Source: a virus. From it: DNA of 37,277 bases. The translations under genes and the position numbers were made by a program. The DNA lies in IMG/VR virus record IMGVR_UViG_3300042465_002756, positions 1-37,277 of that record; one strand, 5' to 3'. The notes beneath the pieces were generated by a model. It saw only the letters and a list, made by a program, of their open reading frames with translations. It searched no databases and had not been told where the DNA came from. Position 1 is the stretch's first letter, and each line of letters opens with the position of its first letter. Shown piece by piece: positions 20,320 to 28,612 of this stretch.

Positions 20320-21326
20320 GGCGCTTTCCAAGCTACGCCATAAGCGTTGCCGGTCGGTAACGTCGAAGGATTAGCGTACTTGGTCCCAAATCCAGCGTTC
20401 CAAGGATAGACCGTCAAAAAAGGTGTGACTTCATGCGCCACTGCAATGTCAGCTTCAGACGGCGAAAACGCTACATCCCAAGCAATCCCTGTTGGCAACG
20501 TAGCGGGGTTAGCGTACCGCGTGCCAAATCCGCTTGCGCTCCACGGATAGGCAACGACATAGGGAGACCCGCCGCTAGACGCCGCAATCGTACTACCCGA
20601 GGGCGAAAACGTTATGCTGGTCGCGCCTGATGGCGGGCTAGCTGGGTCTGCGTATTTTGACCCAAACCCACTGCTCCATGCATACACGTGAACGCCGACG
20701 CCGCCGCTACTTGCGACGGCAATATCATTGCCAGACGGCGAAAACGTTACGCCGAAACCTGTGCTGCCGGGCAACACCGCCGGATTAGCGTATTTTGTCC
20801 CAAAGCCGCCTGCGCTCCACGGGTACGCCGTGACAAATGGAGATGTTTGGTGTGAAACTGCGATTGCGTTGCCGGTCGGTGAAAAGGCGACGCCGTACCC
20901 TATGCCAGTTGGTAACGTTGCTGGGTTAGCGTACTTAGTGCCAAAACCATTATTCCACGGATAAACTGATATGTAGGGCGAGCCAGCATCGGCAGTCGCT
21001 ATGTACGCGCCGTCCGCAGAAAATGTCACTGTACTTACTAGGCCAATTGGTAACGACGCCGGGTTCGCGTATTTGGTTCCAAATCCAGGCAGCCACGGGT
21101 ATGTAGAAATATATGGGCTGGTGTCATGTCCCACCGCTATGGCCGCGCCGTCGGGCGAAAACGCGGCGCTATAGCTAATAGCGGGCGGCAACGTCGCCGG
21201 GTCTGCGTATTTAGCGCCGAACCCGTTGCTCCACGCATAGGCGGATATAAACGGCGTTATGTTATGCGCTACGGCGATGTCGCAGCCTTTTAACGCACCA
21301 TCAATGGGGCGTGCGGCAAACGTCAT
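20316..21326 (-). CDS. Seven-bladed beta-propeller tail protein
   Basis: The 336-residue protein is built from seven repeats of about 44-46 residues. Each has a WD40/lactonase-like blade (FSPxGxxIAV) followed by a constant linker of the form YPWxxGFGTKYANPATLP. Seven copies fill the protein from near residue 15 to its end, so a closed seven-bladed propeller is expected. The start at 21326 is coupled by ATGA to the tail fibre gene upstream, so it is probably a virion tail component, perhaps receptor-binding or a cap on the fibre. The aromatic YPW and GFGTKYANP loops would line one face. No catalytic residues are evident. Confidence 0.8.
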   Translation of the reverse strand: MTFAARPIDGALKGCDIAVAHNITPFISAYAWSNGFGAKYADPATLPPAISYSAAFSPDGAAIAVGHDTSPYISTYPWLPGFGTKYANPASLPIGLVSTVTFSADGAYIATADAGSPYISVYPWNNGFGTKYANPATLPTGIGYGVAFSPTGNAIAVSHQTSPFVTAYPWSAGGFGTKYANPAVLPGSTGFGVTFSPSGNDIAVASSGGVGVHVYAWSSGFGSKYADPASPPSGATSITFSPSGSTIAASSGGSPYVVAYPWSASGFGTRYANPATLPTGIAWDVAFSPSEADIAVAHEVTPFLTVYPWNAGFGTKYANPSTLPTGNAYGVAWKAP

Positions 21327-22153
21327 GCGAACCCCTTCTGCAGCCCGACATACCAAAATCCGGTTGCCGCACGGTAAGTACCGACCAGCAAATCAACTGA
21401 GTTAGCCGCAGTGCTAAGCGCCTTGGTTGCACCTGACGGCCACTTAAAGCTAGTCGGCCATGTCATCGTACGCCCGCCAGTGGCATCCTGCGTGATGAAC
21501 CAGTTGATAGTCTGGCCGTCACCTGGATTGCTGATTGTTGGCGCTGTTGTGACATTGGCCGTAAACGTCGCGGTAAAAACATTCGACAACGCGCAATCTA
21601 CTGTCATGGCAGTTGCGCTAAACGTCACAACTACTGGCGAGGTACGCGCGTTGCCGGCAACGCTTAGATCGCCGTACAACGCAACATCTACATCGTTTGA
21701 CCCACCCGATTGACCAATCGTCATAACAGTCGGCGTAGACCGTAACACTGGGGTGCCGTTAACAGTCAACCCAAGCTGCCCGACAGCGGCCAAGTACATG
21801 CCCGTGTCGCTGTCAGTTGAAAACGTGTACGGCGGATTGGCCGCGCTGCCGCCTGACGCAAGAATTTGTGATGTGTTGATGGCGTTGCTGATGTTGTCAA
21901 CAGTCCAGATTTCTACGTCTGCTGCCGTCTTCAACACAAACTTGTAGGTGGTGTTATCCAGCCAAACGTTTGCTTCGCCGCGCGCGTTAAGAATGATTGG
22001 ATTGGTGTTTGGCGTACCGGCGCTAGAATCTGTGTACGTCGCAAGCGGCGTGGTGGTGCCGGCAGCGTACGTAAACAGTTTGCCGCCCACTAACGGGTTG
22101 CCGTTAGCGTCAAAAAACTGCAGTTTAGGGACAGATGATAGCGACGCGCTCAT
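21323..22153 (-). CDS. Tail fibre / tailspike-like protein with head-binding N-terminus
   Basis: The 276-residue protein starts with VPKLQFFDANGNPLVGGKLF, then TTPLATYTDSSAGTPNTNPI and LNARGEANVWLDNTTYKFVL (about 8-73), the N-terminal attachment domain shared by P22 tailspike-like proteins. The rest is Thr/Ser/Gly-rich and beta-predicted. The final 80 residues (GQTINWFITQDATGGRTMTW through FWYVGLQKGF) resemble a C-terminal domain common in phage fibres. No enzymatic tailspike domain is present; it is much shorter than P22 gp9. It overlaps neighbours by ATGA on both sides. Confidence 0.8.
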   Translation of the reverse strand: MSASLSSVPKLQFFDANGNPLVGGKLFTYAAGTTTPLATYTDSSAGTPNTNPIILNARGEANVWLDNTTYKFVLKTAADVEIWTVDNISNAINTSQILASGGSAANPPYTFSTDSDTGMYLAAVGQLGLTVNGTPVLRSTPTVMTIGQSGGSNDVDVALYGDLSVAGNARTSPVVVTFSATAMTVDCALSNVFTATFTANVTTAPTISNPGDGQTINWFITQDATGGRTMTWPTSFKWPSGATKALSTAANSVDLLVGTYRAATGFWYVGLQKGFA

Positions 22154-22707
22154 ATTGATACCTCAGAAACGGTCAGAATAGCGGACGGGATGGCCGGGCA
22201 AAACGCTGAAACAGGTTCTGCAAGCAAGATGATTGTCGTTGTGTCCACCGCCCAAACCAATTCAAAGTAGCTGCCGCCCTGCATATCCACCATAAAATTC
22301 CATGCGGCAACTGTTTCATCATCGTTATCTTTAACGCGAAGACGGCTGGCTGAGTTTGGAACATCAACGCCGTTGATCCGCGCCCAAACATAGATTAGCC
22401 CAGCGCCACCAGATGTTTTATCGACTTGCAGTGAAAACTGAATGTTATATGTCGATGTATCTGGAACGACAATTCTTGATGTAGGCGTCCCTCGATTGAT
22501 GCCAAACGCTGTAGCCGTTGTGTTAAAAGTTACCGGATAGCCGGTGTTGATCGCGGCGGCGGTTTGCGTCGTCGTATCGTAAAACGACCCGTGTCGCGGC
22601 TTGCGGTTTAGATACCGATACCATTCCCGAGACACTAGGTTTTGTGTGCCTTCTTCTATAAAAGGCACTCGTTGCGCGGGGATGCGAAATGGTTGCGGAT
22701 TAGGCAT
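22150..22707 (-). CDS. Tail-associated structural protein
   Basis: The 185-residue protein has a short N-terminal part with VPFIEEGTQNLVSREWYRYL, a segment seen in phage tail-linked proteins. The beta-rich C-terminal domain (TSRIVVPDTSTYNIQFSLQV, YVWARINGVDVPNSASRLRV, GSYFELVWAVDTTTIILLAE) has the look of a C1q/TNF-like jelly roll. It would lie between the gp10-like protein and the fibre. The exact virion role is not known. It overlaps the upstream gene by eight bases. Confidence 0.65.
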   Translation of the reverse strand: MPNPQPFRIPAQRVPFIEEGTQNLVSREWYRYLNRKPRHGSFYDTTTQTAAAINTGYPVTFNTTATAFGINRGTPTSRIVVPDTSTYNIQFSLQVDKTSGGAGLIYVWARINGVDVPNSASRLRVKDNDDETVAAWNFMVDMQGGSYFELVWAVDTTTIILLAEPVSAFCPAIPSAILTVSEVSI

Positions 22708-24205
22708 TAGTACCGCTCGCCCGTAGTTCAGCGCCCATGATGGCGATCTTAACCGGGTCAGTACCGCTTAGCTCATACACGCGGTCGCGCAGCTTTAGCG
22801 TCATGCCAAGCCGCCGCCAGATAACGCGCTTGCCCGTCTCGCCAATCGCACCCATTGAACGCCAATGTTCGTTTGACCAGGTGTGCCCGCCATCGTCAGA
22901 CCAGCGAAGCATGACCTGTGGATTACTACCTTGGCCTGTTACTAAACCTACGCCCGCCTCGCAATCTAGCTGCAAGTCGTGGTGAGTAGTGCGTTTAAGA
23001 TTGTTTTCGCCTGTGGGCAACGCGCGCCAAGAGCGTAGCCACCGTTGAGGTTCGCTATCGTCGGTGTATGTGTCAAGGTCAAGCTCATAGAGTTTGCCGT
23101 TGATGTAGTCGCCGACGATGATCTTGCCGTTGAACGACACCATGCAGTTGGCGCGATGGCGTGTGTACGAAGCGTTCTCCCAAGCGGCTCGCTCATGCCA
23201 ACGGCCTGTCGCAAGGTCATAGACCCAAGTTGCGCCAGCAGAAGGGAACGTCAAAACGTAAAACTGATGCCCGTCTTGTTGATACGCCATGCCGATGGCG
23301 TCCTCAATCGTGCTGTAACTTTGAATTGCAGTTTCGATCGCGTGCGTGCTGATGCGCGTGCCAATGTAGCCGTTTGACACGTAGACGATGCCCTGCCCTT
23401 CCGCATTTCGACCTAGCCAAAAAACACGGTTGGCAAGCTTTGTAGGCGTAAACCGCGCCGCACAGCCCAGTTCGTTGAACGCGCCTGCGATACGCTCAAG
23501 CGGAAAGTCGGGGCCGCCGGCGTTGTACCAAACTTCTGTGGTTGTCGTGCCAAACACCCAAATTTCACGGTTGCTGACCAGTACGGCCAAGATGTTATCT
23601 GGCGCGCCTTCAGCGCTGGCAAAATCCAGCGGGTCGACGGACGTGCCGTCAAGAAGCGCCGTTACCCATAGCTTTTGGCTGTTGGGTTCGCTAAACACAA
23701 AGTATCCGTCTATGAAGCCAACCGACGACGCGCCTGGGAAATCAGGGTCGGTAATTTGTGCAAACGCCGTGGTGCTGTTGTTGTAGATGTAAGAAGTACC
23801 CGCAGCATTGCTAAACGAAATGAACATCTGCGTGCCGTTGTCCGACATCGTCACTGGGTTAGTGCCGACGTTGGAGCTGACCGTACCGCGCAGCGTGGCC
23901 GCATAGTTAGCGTCCAATTCCCACAGTTTTGTTTGCGGGTAAGGCAGGGTAGCGGGTGCTTGCGCCGTCACCACATACAGTTTGTCTTTGTAGACATGCA
24001 GCCCTCGCACGGGCCCATCACTCAGCGGCGATGTGGGCGTGCCACTAACCGTTGGCGTGATGAGCTTGAGCCCTGGTGCTCGTTGTAAGTATGCGGGCTC
24101 TTTGCCTCCCTCGGCTACCAGCTCGGGAAATAGATTGACACAGCGATCGTTCGCCGCGTTGATGCTGCGAGCAACGTAGAAAGCGCCAAGAATAGGCGTT
24201 TTCAT
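22700..24205 (-). CDS. P22 gp10-like packaged DNA stabilisation protein
   Basis: The 501-residue protein starts with the family hallmark MKTPILGAFYVARSINAAND followed by RCVNLFPE. Later come GPVRGLHVYKDKLYVV, the WVFGTTTTEVWYNAGG-like segment and KLYELDLD, typical of the propeller-like tail hub proteins of the gp10 family. In P22, gp10 plugs the portal channel after packaging, together with gp4 and gp26, and binds the tailspike. The position right after the gp4-like gene fits. The ATG overlaps the upstream stop as TAATG. Confidence 0.9.
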   Translation of the reverse strand: MKTPILGAFYVARSINAANDRCVNLFPELVAEGGKEPAYLQRAPGLKLITPTVSGTPTSPLSDGPVRGLHVYKDKLYVVTAQAPATLPYPQTKLWELDANYAATLRGTVSSNVGTNPVTMSDNGTQMFISFSNAAGTSYIYNNSTTAFAQITDPDFPGASSVGFIDGYFVFSEPNSQKLWVTALLDGTSVDPLDFASAEGAPDNILAVLVSNREIWVFGTTTTEVWYNAGGPDFPLERIAGAFNELGCAARFTPTKLANRVFWLGRNAEGQGIVYVSNGYIGTRISTHAIETAIQSYSTIEDAIGMAYQQDGHQFYVLTFPSAGATWVYDLATGRWHERAAWENASYTRHRANCMVSFNGKIIVGDYINGKLYELDLDTYTDDSEPQRWLRSWRALPTGENNLKRTTHHDLQLDCEAGVGLVTGQGSNPQVMLRWSDDGGHTWSNEHWRSMGAIGETGKRVIWRRLGMTLKLRDRVYELSGTDPVKIAIMGAELRASGTNA

Positions 24206-24942
24206 TAGTAGTTACCCGCAAAGATGTTGTACCGCTGGCGCGTGCCGACGATGCTGTATGGAATCGCCATGATGTCGTCAGGATTGTTGATGCGCTTCAG
24301 GTTACGCTTAGACGTCATCGCAATCCGCTGCACCTGGCGCGAGGGCTCAACGCCAAACTCAGGCGCGATCTCGCAAGCCAAGTTGTAGCGGAACGCTCGC
24401 AGATAGCCTGGTGGAAACGCCAAGACGGTCGTCAAATTGACTGGCTGCGTTAGTTCTTCCACTGACACAATGTGAAACTCCAGTACACGCGTTGGTACTG
24501 GATAGATGTACATATCTACGTTGGGGTAGGTCATGTTGACCCACATGACTTGCGGGTAGGTGCTTCGCACCGTCTTAAGCGCGATCCCGTTGTACTGCTG
24601 CTGATTGATGAGCTTTAGGCCGTACGAGACGCCGGTAGACGGGTCTTTGAAGTACGAAGAATCATCAATCAAAATAGGCCGATTGCCAACAAAATCACCT
24701 GTTGGTCCCAATGTGCGGCTAATTACGGTCGCCGGCCAGCTAAAAATTTGATCTTGCGTGGAAAACACTGATAAACGTTCAGTGTTCCAAGACTCGATCA
24801 TTTCACCCATAGCAAGCAACACATCAGCAGAAGTTTCTGCTGATGGTGTCTCACCTTCAGCCAACATTCCAATCAAGCGCAGCGCGCCATTGACAATGTC
24901 ACCGGCGGATACTTGATTGCCGCTTAGCGTGAGAACGGTCAT
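24205..24942 (-). CDS. P22 gp4-like head-tail connector (tail accessory factor)
   Basis: The 245-residue protein contains ALRLIGMLAEGETPSAETSA (20-39), then DVLLAMGEMIESWNTERLSV, the classic beginning of P22 gp4-type tail accessory factors. LAFPPGYLRAFRYNLACEIA and EFGVEPSRQVQRIA-type C-terminal helices follow. It joins below the portal and starts closing the packaged head. Unlike P22 gp4 there is no obvious separate lytic domain. AGGAC precedes the ATG. Confidence 0.88.
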   Translation of the reverse strand: MTVLTLSGNQVSAGDIVNGALRLIGMLAEGETPSAETSADVLLAMGEMIESWNTERLSVFSTQDQIFSWPATVISRTLGPTGDFVGNRPILIDDSSYFKDPSTGVSYGLKLINQQQYNGIALKTVRSTYPQVMWVNMTYPNVDMYIYPVPTRVLEFHIVSVEELTQPVNLTTVLAFPPGYLRAFRYNLACEIAPEFGVEPSRQVQRIAMTSKRNLKRINNPDDIMAIPYSIVGTRQRYNIFAGNY

Positions 24943-24951
24943 AGCGTGTCC

Positions 24952-26310
24952 TTAATAAGCAACTTCAGTCGTTTCAATCTTACAGACCCAACGAATTGTC
25001 GTTGCCGCTTGCCCCGTAACAGTAACGGCAAGCCCGCCGTAAGTTGTATCAACAGTCAACGCAATCGACCATGCTGATGCGCCAGCATCGCTGTACGGGC
25101 TGGTAATCGTTGTTCCCCTAATCGTAGTGCTCGCAGCGTTAGCTCCGCGCTTAATCTGCCCATCAAACGTCCACGACTTTGTATCTCCACCGCCGGTAAC
25201 GTTAGCGATTACAGAGCCTCGGAAGTACACCGCAGAGTTGTTAGAAAGAATTAACTGATTGTTGGCCGCAGCAGCGCTACCGTCGCAAGTCAGCCTGGTT
25301 GCGGTCGCATTTGTTGTTTGCGTTCCGAGTACCAAAAGGGAAGTCTGAGACACGCCAGCTTTGGGCTCGATAGGCTGATAAGACGCCGGCGTCACTAATA
25401 TAGCTTTGATCCCCCGGTCTGTGCCCCGAGCCCCGCCTATGACCGTTGAGTAGTCGGCGGTTGTAACGTTACCTGTGCCGCCTATAACGACTGACACAAA
25501 CCCGTCAGAACTGTTTGTATCGCCGCCGATTACAACTGCGTAGTCTCCAGCCGCACCACTTAAATTGGCTCCTACCGCCGTTGCACCAAACCCAGAAATA
25601 GTAGTCGAACTACCTCCTACTACGGAAGACTTAGAGCCTGCGGCGTTATTTGAAGACCCGCCAATGGCTGCCCCGCCAGCACCGGTTGCGCTGTTGATGC
25701 TTCCGCCTACGACTGCGCTACTTATCGCAGTTGCAGTATTAACTTCGCCGCCTACTACCGCGCTGTACAAGCCAGACGCGGTGTTACGTCGTCCGCCGAT
25801 TAAGAGTGAATAATTGCCAGACGCGACTTGCGATGCGCTAGACCGAAGCGTTTGAAAATCTATTGCATATTGACCGCGCTTATTGCCCCCAGCAGCGGTA
25901 GCTGTAGGAACTTGCGCAAGCAAAGCACCGTTGCCTTTAGGTAAAAATGCTAGGTCAGCGTCGGTAGTGTTGGACTGGGGTGTGATTGAACTGACGTTAA
26001 CCGTTGCGTTAGGGGCTGCGGTGTAACTTGCGGACGTAATCCCAGCGCCGTCTAAAGGATCATCTAAAGAAACAGTTAGCGTGCTTGTGTTGTAGCCAGG
26101 CGCGGTAATGACAACGGTGTAGATACCGTTGGCAGCATAAAACAAATACCGCCCATCTGCCCCTGTGGTGATCGGGTTAACTTGAAAAACGAGTGGCGCT
26201 TGAGAACTGTAGATAGTTGCAAGCGCACCGGTAGAATCGTAAACAAAAACGCTAGCGCCGACTACCGGGTCGTTGCCAGAGTTTACGACAACATCAAAGT
26301 ACCCCTGCAT
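24952..26310 (-). CDS. Fibre-like protein with YadA-type head repeats
   Basis: The 452-residue protein has three parts. Residues 1-85 form an Ig/carboxypeptidase-regulatory-like domain (GASVFVYDSTGALATIY, ADGRYLFYAANGIYTVVITA). About 160-300 carry tandem 14-residue repeats of the type SAVVGGxxNxAxG, the left-handed parallel beta-roll of trimeric adhesin heads such as YadA. The C-terminal 130 residues are beta-rich (SWTFDGQIKRGANAAST). A trimeric fibre or head decoration used to bind host or mucus surfaces is likely. It lies between decoration and connector genes and overlaps the upstream 64-residue gene by 17 bases. Confidence 0.75.
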   Translation of the reverse strand: MQGYFDVVVNSGNDPVVGASVFVYDSTGALATIYSSQAPLVFQVNPITTGADGRYLFYAANGIYTVVITAPGYNTSTLTVSLDDPLDGAGITSASYTAAPNATVNVSSITPQSNTTDADLAFLPKGNGALLAQVPTATAAGGNKRGQYAIDFQTLRSSASQVASGNYSLLIGGRRNTASGLYSAVVGGEVNTATAISSAVVGGSINSATGAGGAAIGGSSNNAAGSKSSVVGGSSTTISGFGATAVGANLSGAAGDYAVVIGGDTNSSDGFVSVVIGGTGNVTTADYSTVIGGARGTDRGIKAILVTPASYQPIEPKAGVSQTSLLVLGTQTTNATATRLTCDGSAAAANNQLILSNNSAVYFRGSVIANVTGGGDTKSWTFDGQIKRGANAASTTIRGTTITSPYSDAGASAWSIALTVDTTYGGLAVTVTGQAATTIRWVCKIETTEVAY

Positions 26311-26488
26311 CTTTTTGCTCCCGCCGACGGCGCGGCCGCAACTCGTTTACCGGCATGGGCTCGGGCGTATCGTGTGACTCGCCGGGAGTATAGCGTGTCC
26401 AGCCGTTTTGTTCATCAAATTCGGCTTCTTGTTCGGCAATGGCTACCTTATCGCCGTGGACAGGATGTTTTAGGTAGATGATGGGCAT
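26294..26488 (-). CDS. Small conserved phage protein (64 aa)
   Basis: The product begins MPIIYLKHPVHGDKVAIAEQ and continues EAEFDEQNGWTRYTP. This start is shared by many small proteins encoded near phage capsid genes and has no known function. The C-terminus is basic (RPRRRREQK). Its ATG falls just after a terminator hairpin, so its translation may depend on read-through from the capsid operon. Confidence 0.75.
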   Translation of the reverse strand: MPIIYLKHPVHGDKVAIAEQEAEFDEQNGWTRYTPGESHDTPEPMPVNELRPRRRREQKDAGVL

Positions 26489-26490
26489 AA

Positions 26491-26512
26491 AAGCCGGGGG
26501 CCGAAGCCCCCG
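26491..26512 (-). terminator. Leftward terminator after the decoration gene
   Basis: On the minus strand, CGGGGGC and GCCCCCG (26512-26506 and 26501-26495) form a 7-bp stem with a TTCG tetraloop, followed by GGC and TTTT that runs into the next ATG at 26488. It lies six bases after the stop at 26519. It should partly stop capsid transcripts and so lower tail gene expression relative to coat and decoration. Confidence 0.7.
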
Positions 26513-26518
26513 TCCTGT

Positions 26519-26878
26519 TTAGCTGGATGCCATGATGACCCAGTTGGTGCCATCTTCGCAAACCAGCGTCGCCCAAGCACCTGCCGTTGCAGCCAGAATG
26601 GCCGTGCCAGCAGTGTTAGACGTACGCGGCTTGACGTTCGACGACGCCGAGATCACCGTGTAGGTTCCAGACAGGTTTTTGATGGTGACGGTCCGACCGA
26701 TGTAATCAGAACCGCGAGGCAACGTCACGGAGACGTTAGCAGCGGAACCGTTACACACCACGTAGTTCTCTTCATCGCCCAGGATAAAACTGGCAGTCTT
26801 AGTAACTGGAGCGTTGAGGTAGAACGCCGTAAGCGACGGGTCGGAGTACGCCACGCCAACAGGTTTATTGTTCGGCAT
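26519..26878 (-). CDS. Probable head decoration / structural protein
   Basis: The 119-residue protein contains PVTKTASFILGDEENYVVCN, then a Val/Thr-rich beta region (VSVTLPRGSDYIGRTVTIKN) and ends with WATLVCEDGTNWVIMASS. This beta-rich pattern is common in small phage structural proteins made next to coat protein. AGGAG precedes the ATG. Being placed between coat and a terminator suggests high expression, as for decoration proteins. Confidence 0.6.
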   Translation of the reverse strand: MPNNKPVGVAYSDPSLTAFYLNAPVTKTASFILGDEENYVVCNGSAANVSVTLPRGSDYIGRTVTIKNLSGTYTVISASSNVKPRTSNTAGTAILAATAGAWATLVCEDGTNWVIMASS

Positions 26879-26890
26879 GACGTATCTCCT

Positions 26891-27298
26891 TTAACCGATC
26901 CGATAGACCACGTACGCACCGTCCGCAGTTTTGCGGAAGCGGAACAGACCGCTAGACGTAACCGCTAGAGCCACCAACGCATTGCCACCGTCGGTAATGC
27001 CCGTGCCAAGCGACAGCGTAACCGTGCCTGACGACGTACCGATGTTAACAATTGCTAGGTCAAACGTGTTGCCAGCCGTAGCGTTGGGAAGCGCGTTGTC
27101 AATCGCAACCGCCGTCGGCAGCGTGTACGTTGCAGCCGAGGTGGAAGGATTGGCTACCAGCATACCGCCCAGAATCTGAGCAGCAGTTAGCGTTGCCGTG
27201 GACGTTGCGGTTTGGGGCGCGTCAGCCGCGCCCATGACGGTTTCAGCGCGATTGCCTGCGCCGACTTGATAACCGCCTGCACCATTGGGAAGAGCCAT
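26891..27298 (-). CDS. Probable head decoration / structural protein
   Basis: The 135-residue protein begins ALPNGAGGYQVGAGNRAETV and is Ala/Thr/Gly-rich, with beta-predicted segments (FDLAIVNIGTSSGTVTLSLG) ending FRKTADGAYVVYRIG. It directly follows the coat gene and its terminator. Its size and position fit a capsid-stabilising decoration protein. AAGGA precedes the ATG. No specific family is claimed. Confidence 0.6.
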   Translation of the reverse strand: MALPNGAGGYQVGAGNRAETVMGAADAPQTATSTATLTAAQILGGMLVANPSTSAATYTLPTAVAIDNALPNATAGNTFDLAIVNIGTSSGTVTLSLGTGITDGGNALVALAVTSSGLFRFRKTADGAYVVYRIG

Positions 27299-27323
27299 GA
27301 TTAAATCCTTTCAAAAATGTGGC

Positions 27324-27344
27324 AAAAGGGGGCCGTAGCCCCCT
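27324..27344 (-). terminator. Leftward terminator after the major coat gene
   Basis: On the minus strand, AGGGGGC (27344-27338) and GCCCCCT (27333-27327) form a 7-bp stem, loop TACG, followed by a short T-run (27327-27324). It sits 8 bp after the coat stop. With the similar hairpin at 26491-26512 it creates a stepped decrease in expression from coat to tail genes. Confidence 0.65.
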
Positions 27345-27351
27345 AATCCTA

Positions 27352-28554
27352 TCAACCCCAGAGACGGACGGCCATCTGCGGACGGATGACTGAGTATCCG
27401 TACAGCACGTCAATACGGCAGGGCAGACGGTCATTGTTGATGTCGTACTGACGAACAATACGCATCGAAATGCCGTTGTGAACCTGGCGCGAAGCCATGT
27501 CCACGCCTTGCGGCATCAGCAGATCGGCGGTCGCAAACGAGATCGCGTCACGGTGATACACAAGGTTCTGCGGGTACTGAGTGCTGGCGCTTCCCAAGAA
27601 GGTCACAACTGCGCCCGACTGCGGGAACGAATCCACGGTCGCCAGAGCTTGCGAGCTGGTGTAGATCGCCGGGCTCACGCTCACCGTGTACGCGCCGCCG
27701 GACGCGGTAGCGTCGGCAGTAGCTACGAACTGCTGCAGCGAACCAGTCGACTCACGAGTCTGCGGGTTGACCGCAAACACGTTGGCGATGGTGAACACGT
27801 CGCCGGCCCGGATGATCTGCGAACCAGTGCCGGTGATGGCAATGGTGGTCGCGCCTTGCGAGGACACGGTGGTCGTCACAGTGTGCGCGCCCGTGCGGGT
27901 GCCGGTCGTGAACTGCTTGATCGACTGGGACATGTTGACTTCGTCCAGCCCCAGGATGCCTTCGCCCATCATGCCGTTCTTGAACTGGCGGCTGATGGTG
28001 GAGGTGGGGTTGAAGAGGCCCTTCATGCCTTCGACCAGCGCTGCGTTGGCCGCCGGGTTGACGGTCGCGTAGCGGGGGCTCATGACAGCAGCGGCTTCGT
28101 TCAGCTTCTGCTGCGCCTGCAGCAGCACGAGGCTGGTGCCGGGGGTCGTGCCGGGAGTGCCAACCGACTGGTAAACGTTACGGAAGGCGTTGGCAACGTC
28201 AGCGTCGATGCTGGAAGCAAGCTGGCTGATACGAGGCTTCAGAACCCGTTCTGCGAAGTCATCGAGCTGCATGGTCAGCTCAGCGGTCGTGAAGTTCACG
28301 CCGATGTGCTTCTGGCTCGACACGGTCAGGGTGGTGAACTGTTCCTGATCGTCTTGAACTTGCAGCGCGGCACCGTCGGTCACCAGCGCGCGGTCCGGCA
28401 GACGGATACGCAGGGTGGAGCCGATTTTTGCGCCTTGAACAGCAAACGAATCGTCGTACTGCCTATTGACATTACGCGTAATAACCAAGGAGTTTTCCAA
28501 AATCTCCAAAGCCTTGCGTGTGATCATGTCAATCGTTAAGATTGAGTTAGCCAT
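27352..28554 (-). CDS. Major coat protein, P22 gp5-like
   Basis: The 400-residue protein begins ANSILTIDMITRKALEILEN and continues with NRQYDDSFAVQGAKIGSTLR and IRLPDRALVTDG, the typical start of P22-like coat proteins. The central region (about 210-290; TTTVSSQGATTIAITGTGSQ) is beta-rich and corresponds to the inserted domain of P22 coat. The C-terminus ends YGYSVIRPQMAVRLWG, as in the family. It builds the T=7 procapsid with the scaffold. AGAGGTG precedes the ATG. In other P22-like phages the scaffold gene precedes directly; here a homing endonuclease gene on the other strand lies between. Confidence 0.92.
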   Translation of the reverse strand: MANSILTIDMITRKALEILENSLVITRNVNRQYDDSFAVQGAKIGSTLRIRLPDRALVTDGAALQVQDDQEQFTTLTVSSQKHIGVNFTTAELTMQLDDFAERVLKPRISQLASSIDADVANAFRNVYQSVGTPGTTPGTSLVLLQAQQKLNEAAAVMSPRYATVNPAANAALVEGMKGLFNPTSTISRQFKNGMMGEGILGLDEVNMSQSIKQFTTGTRTGAHTVTTTVSSQGATTIAITGTGSQIIRAGDVFTIANVFAVNPQTRESTGSLQQFVATADATASGGAYTVSVSPAIYTSSQALATVDSFPQSGAVVTFLGSASTQYPQNLVYHRDAISFATADLLMPQGVDMASRQVHNGISMRIVRQYDINNDRLPCRIDVLYGYSVIRPQMAVRLWG

Positions 28555-28612
28555 TTTTCACCTCTTGAAGTTTTGTGATACTATTCTTATGTAGTCATCA
28601 ACAGGAAAAAAC

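Noticed and set aside
27478-28539. 353-codon plus-strand ORF opposite the coat gene
   Set aside because: It is wholly antisense to a clear P22-type coat gene, has Arg/His/Gly-rich shadow composition and no RBS.
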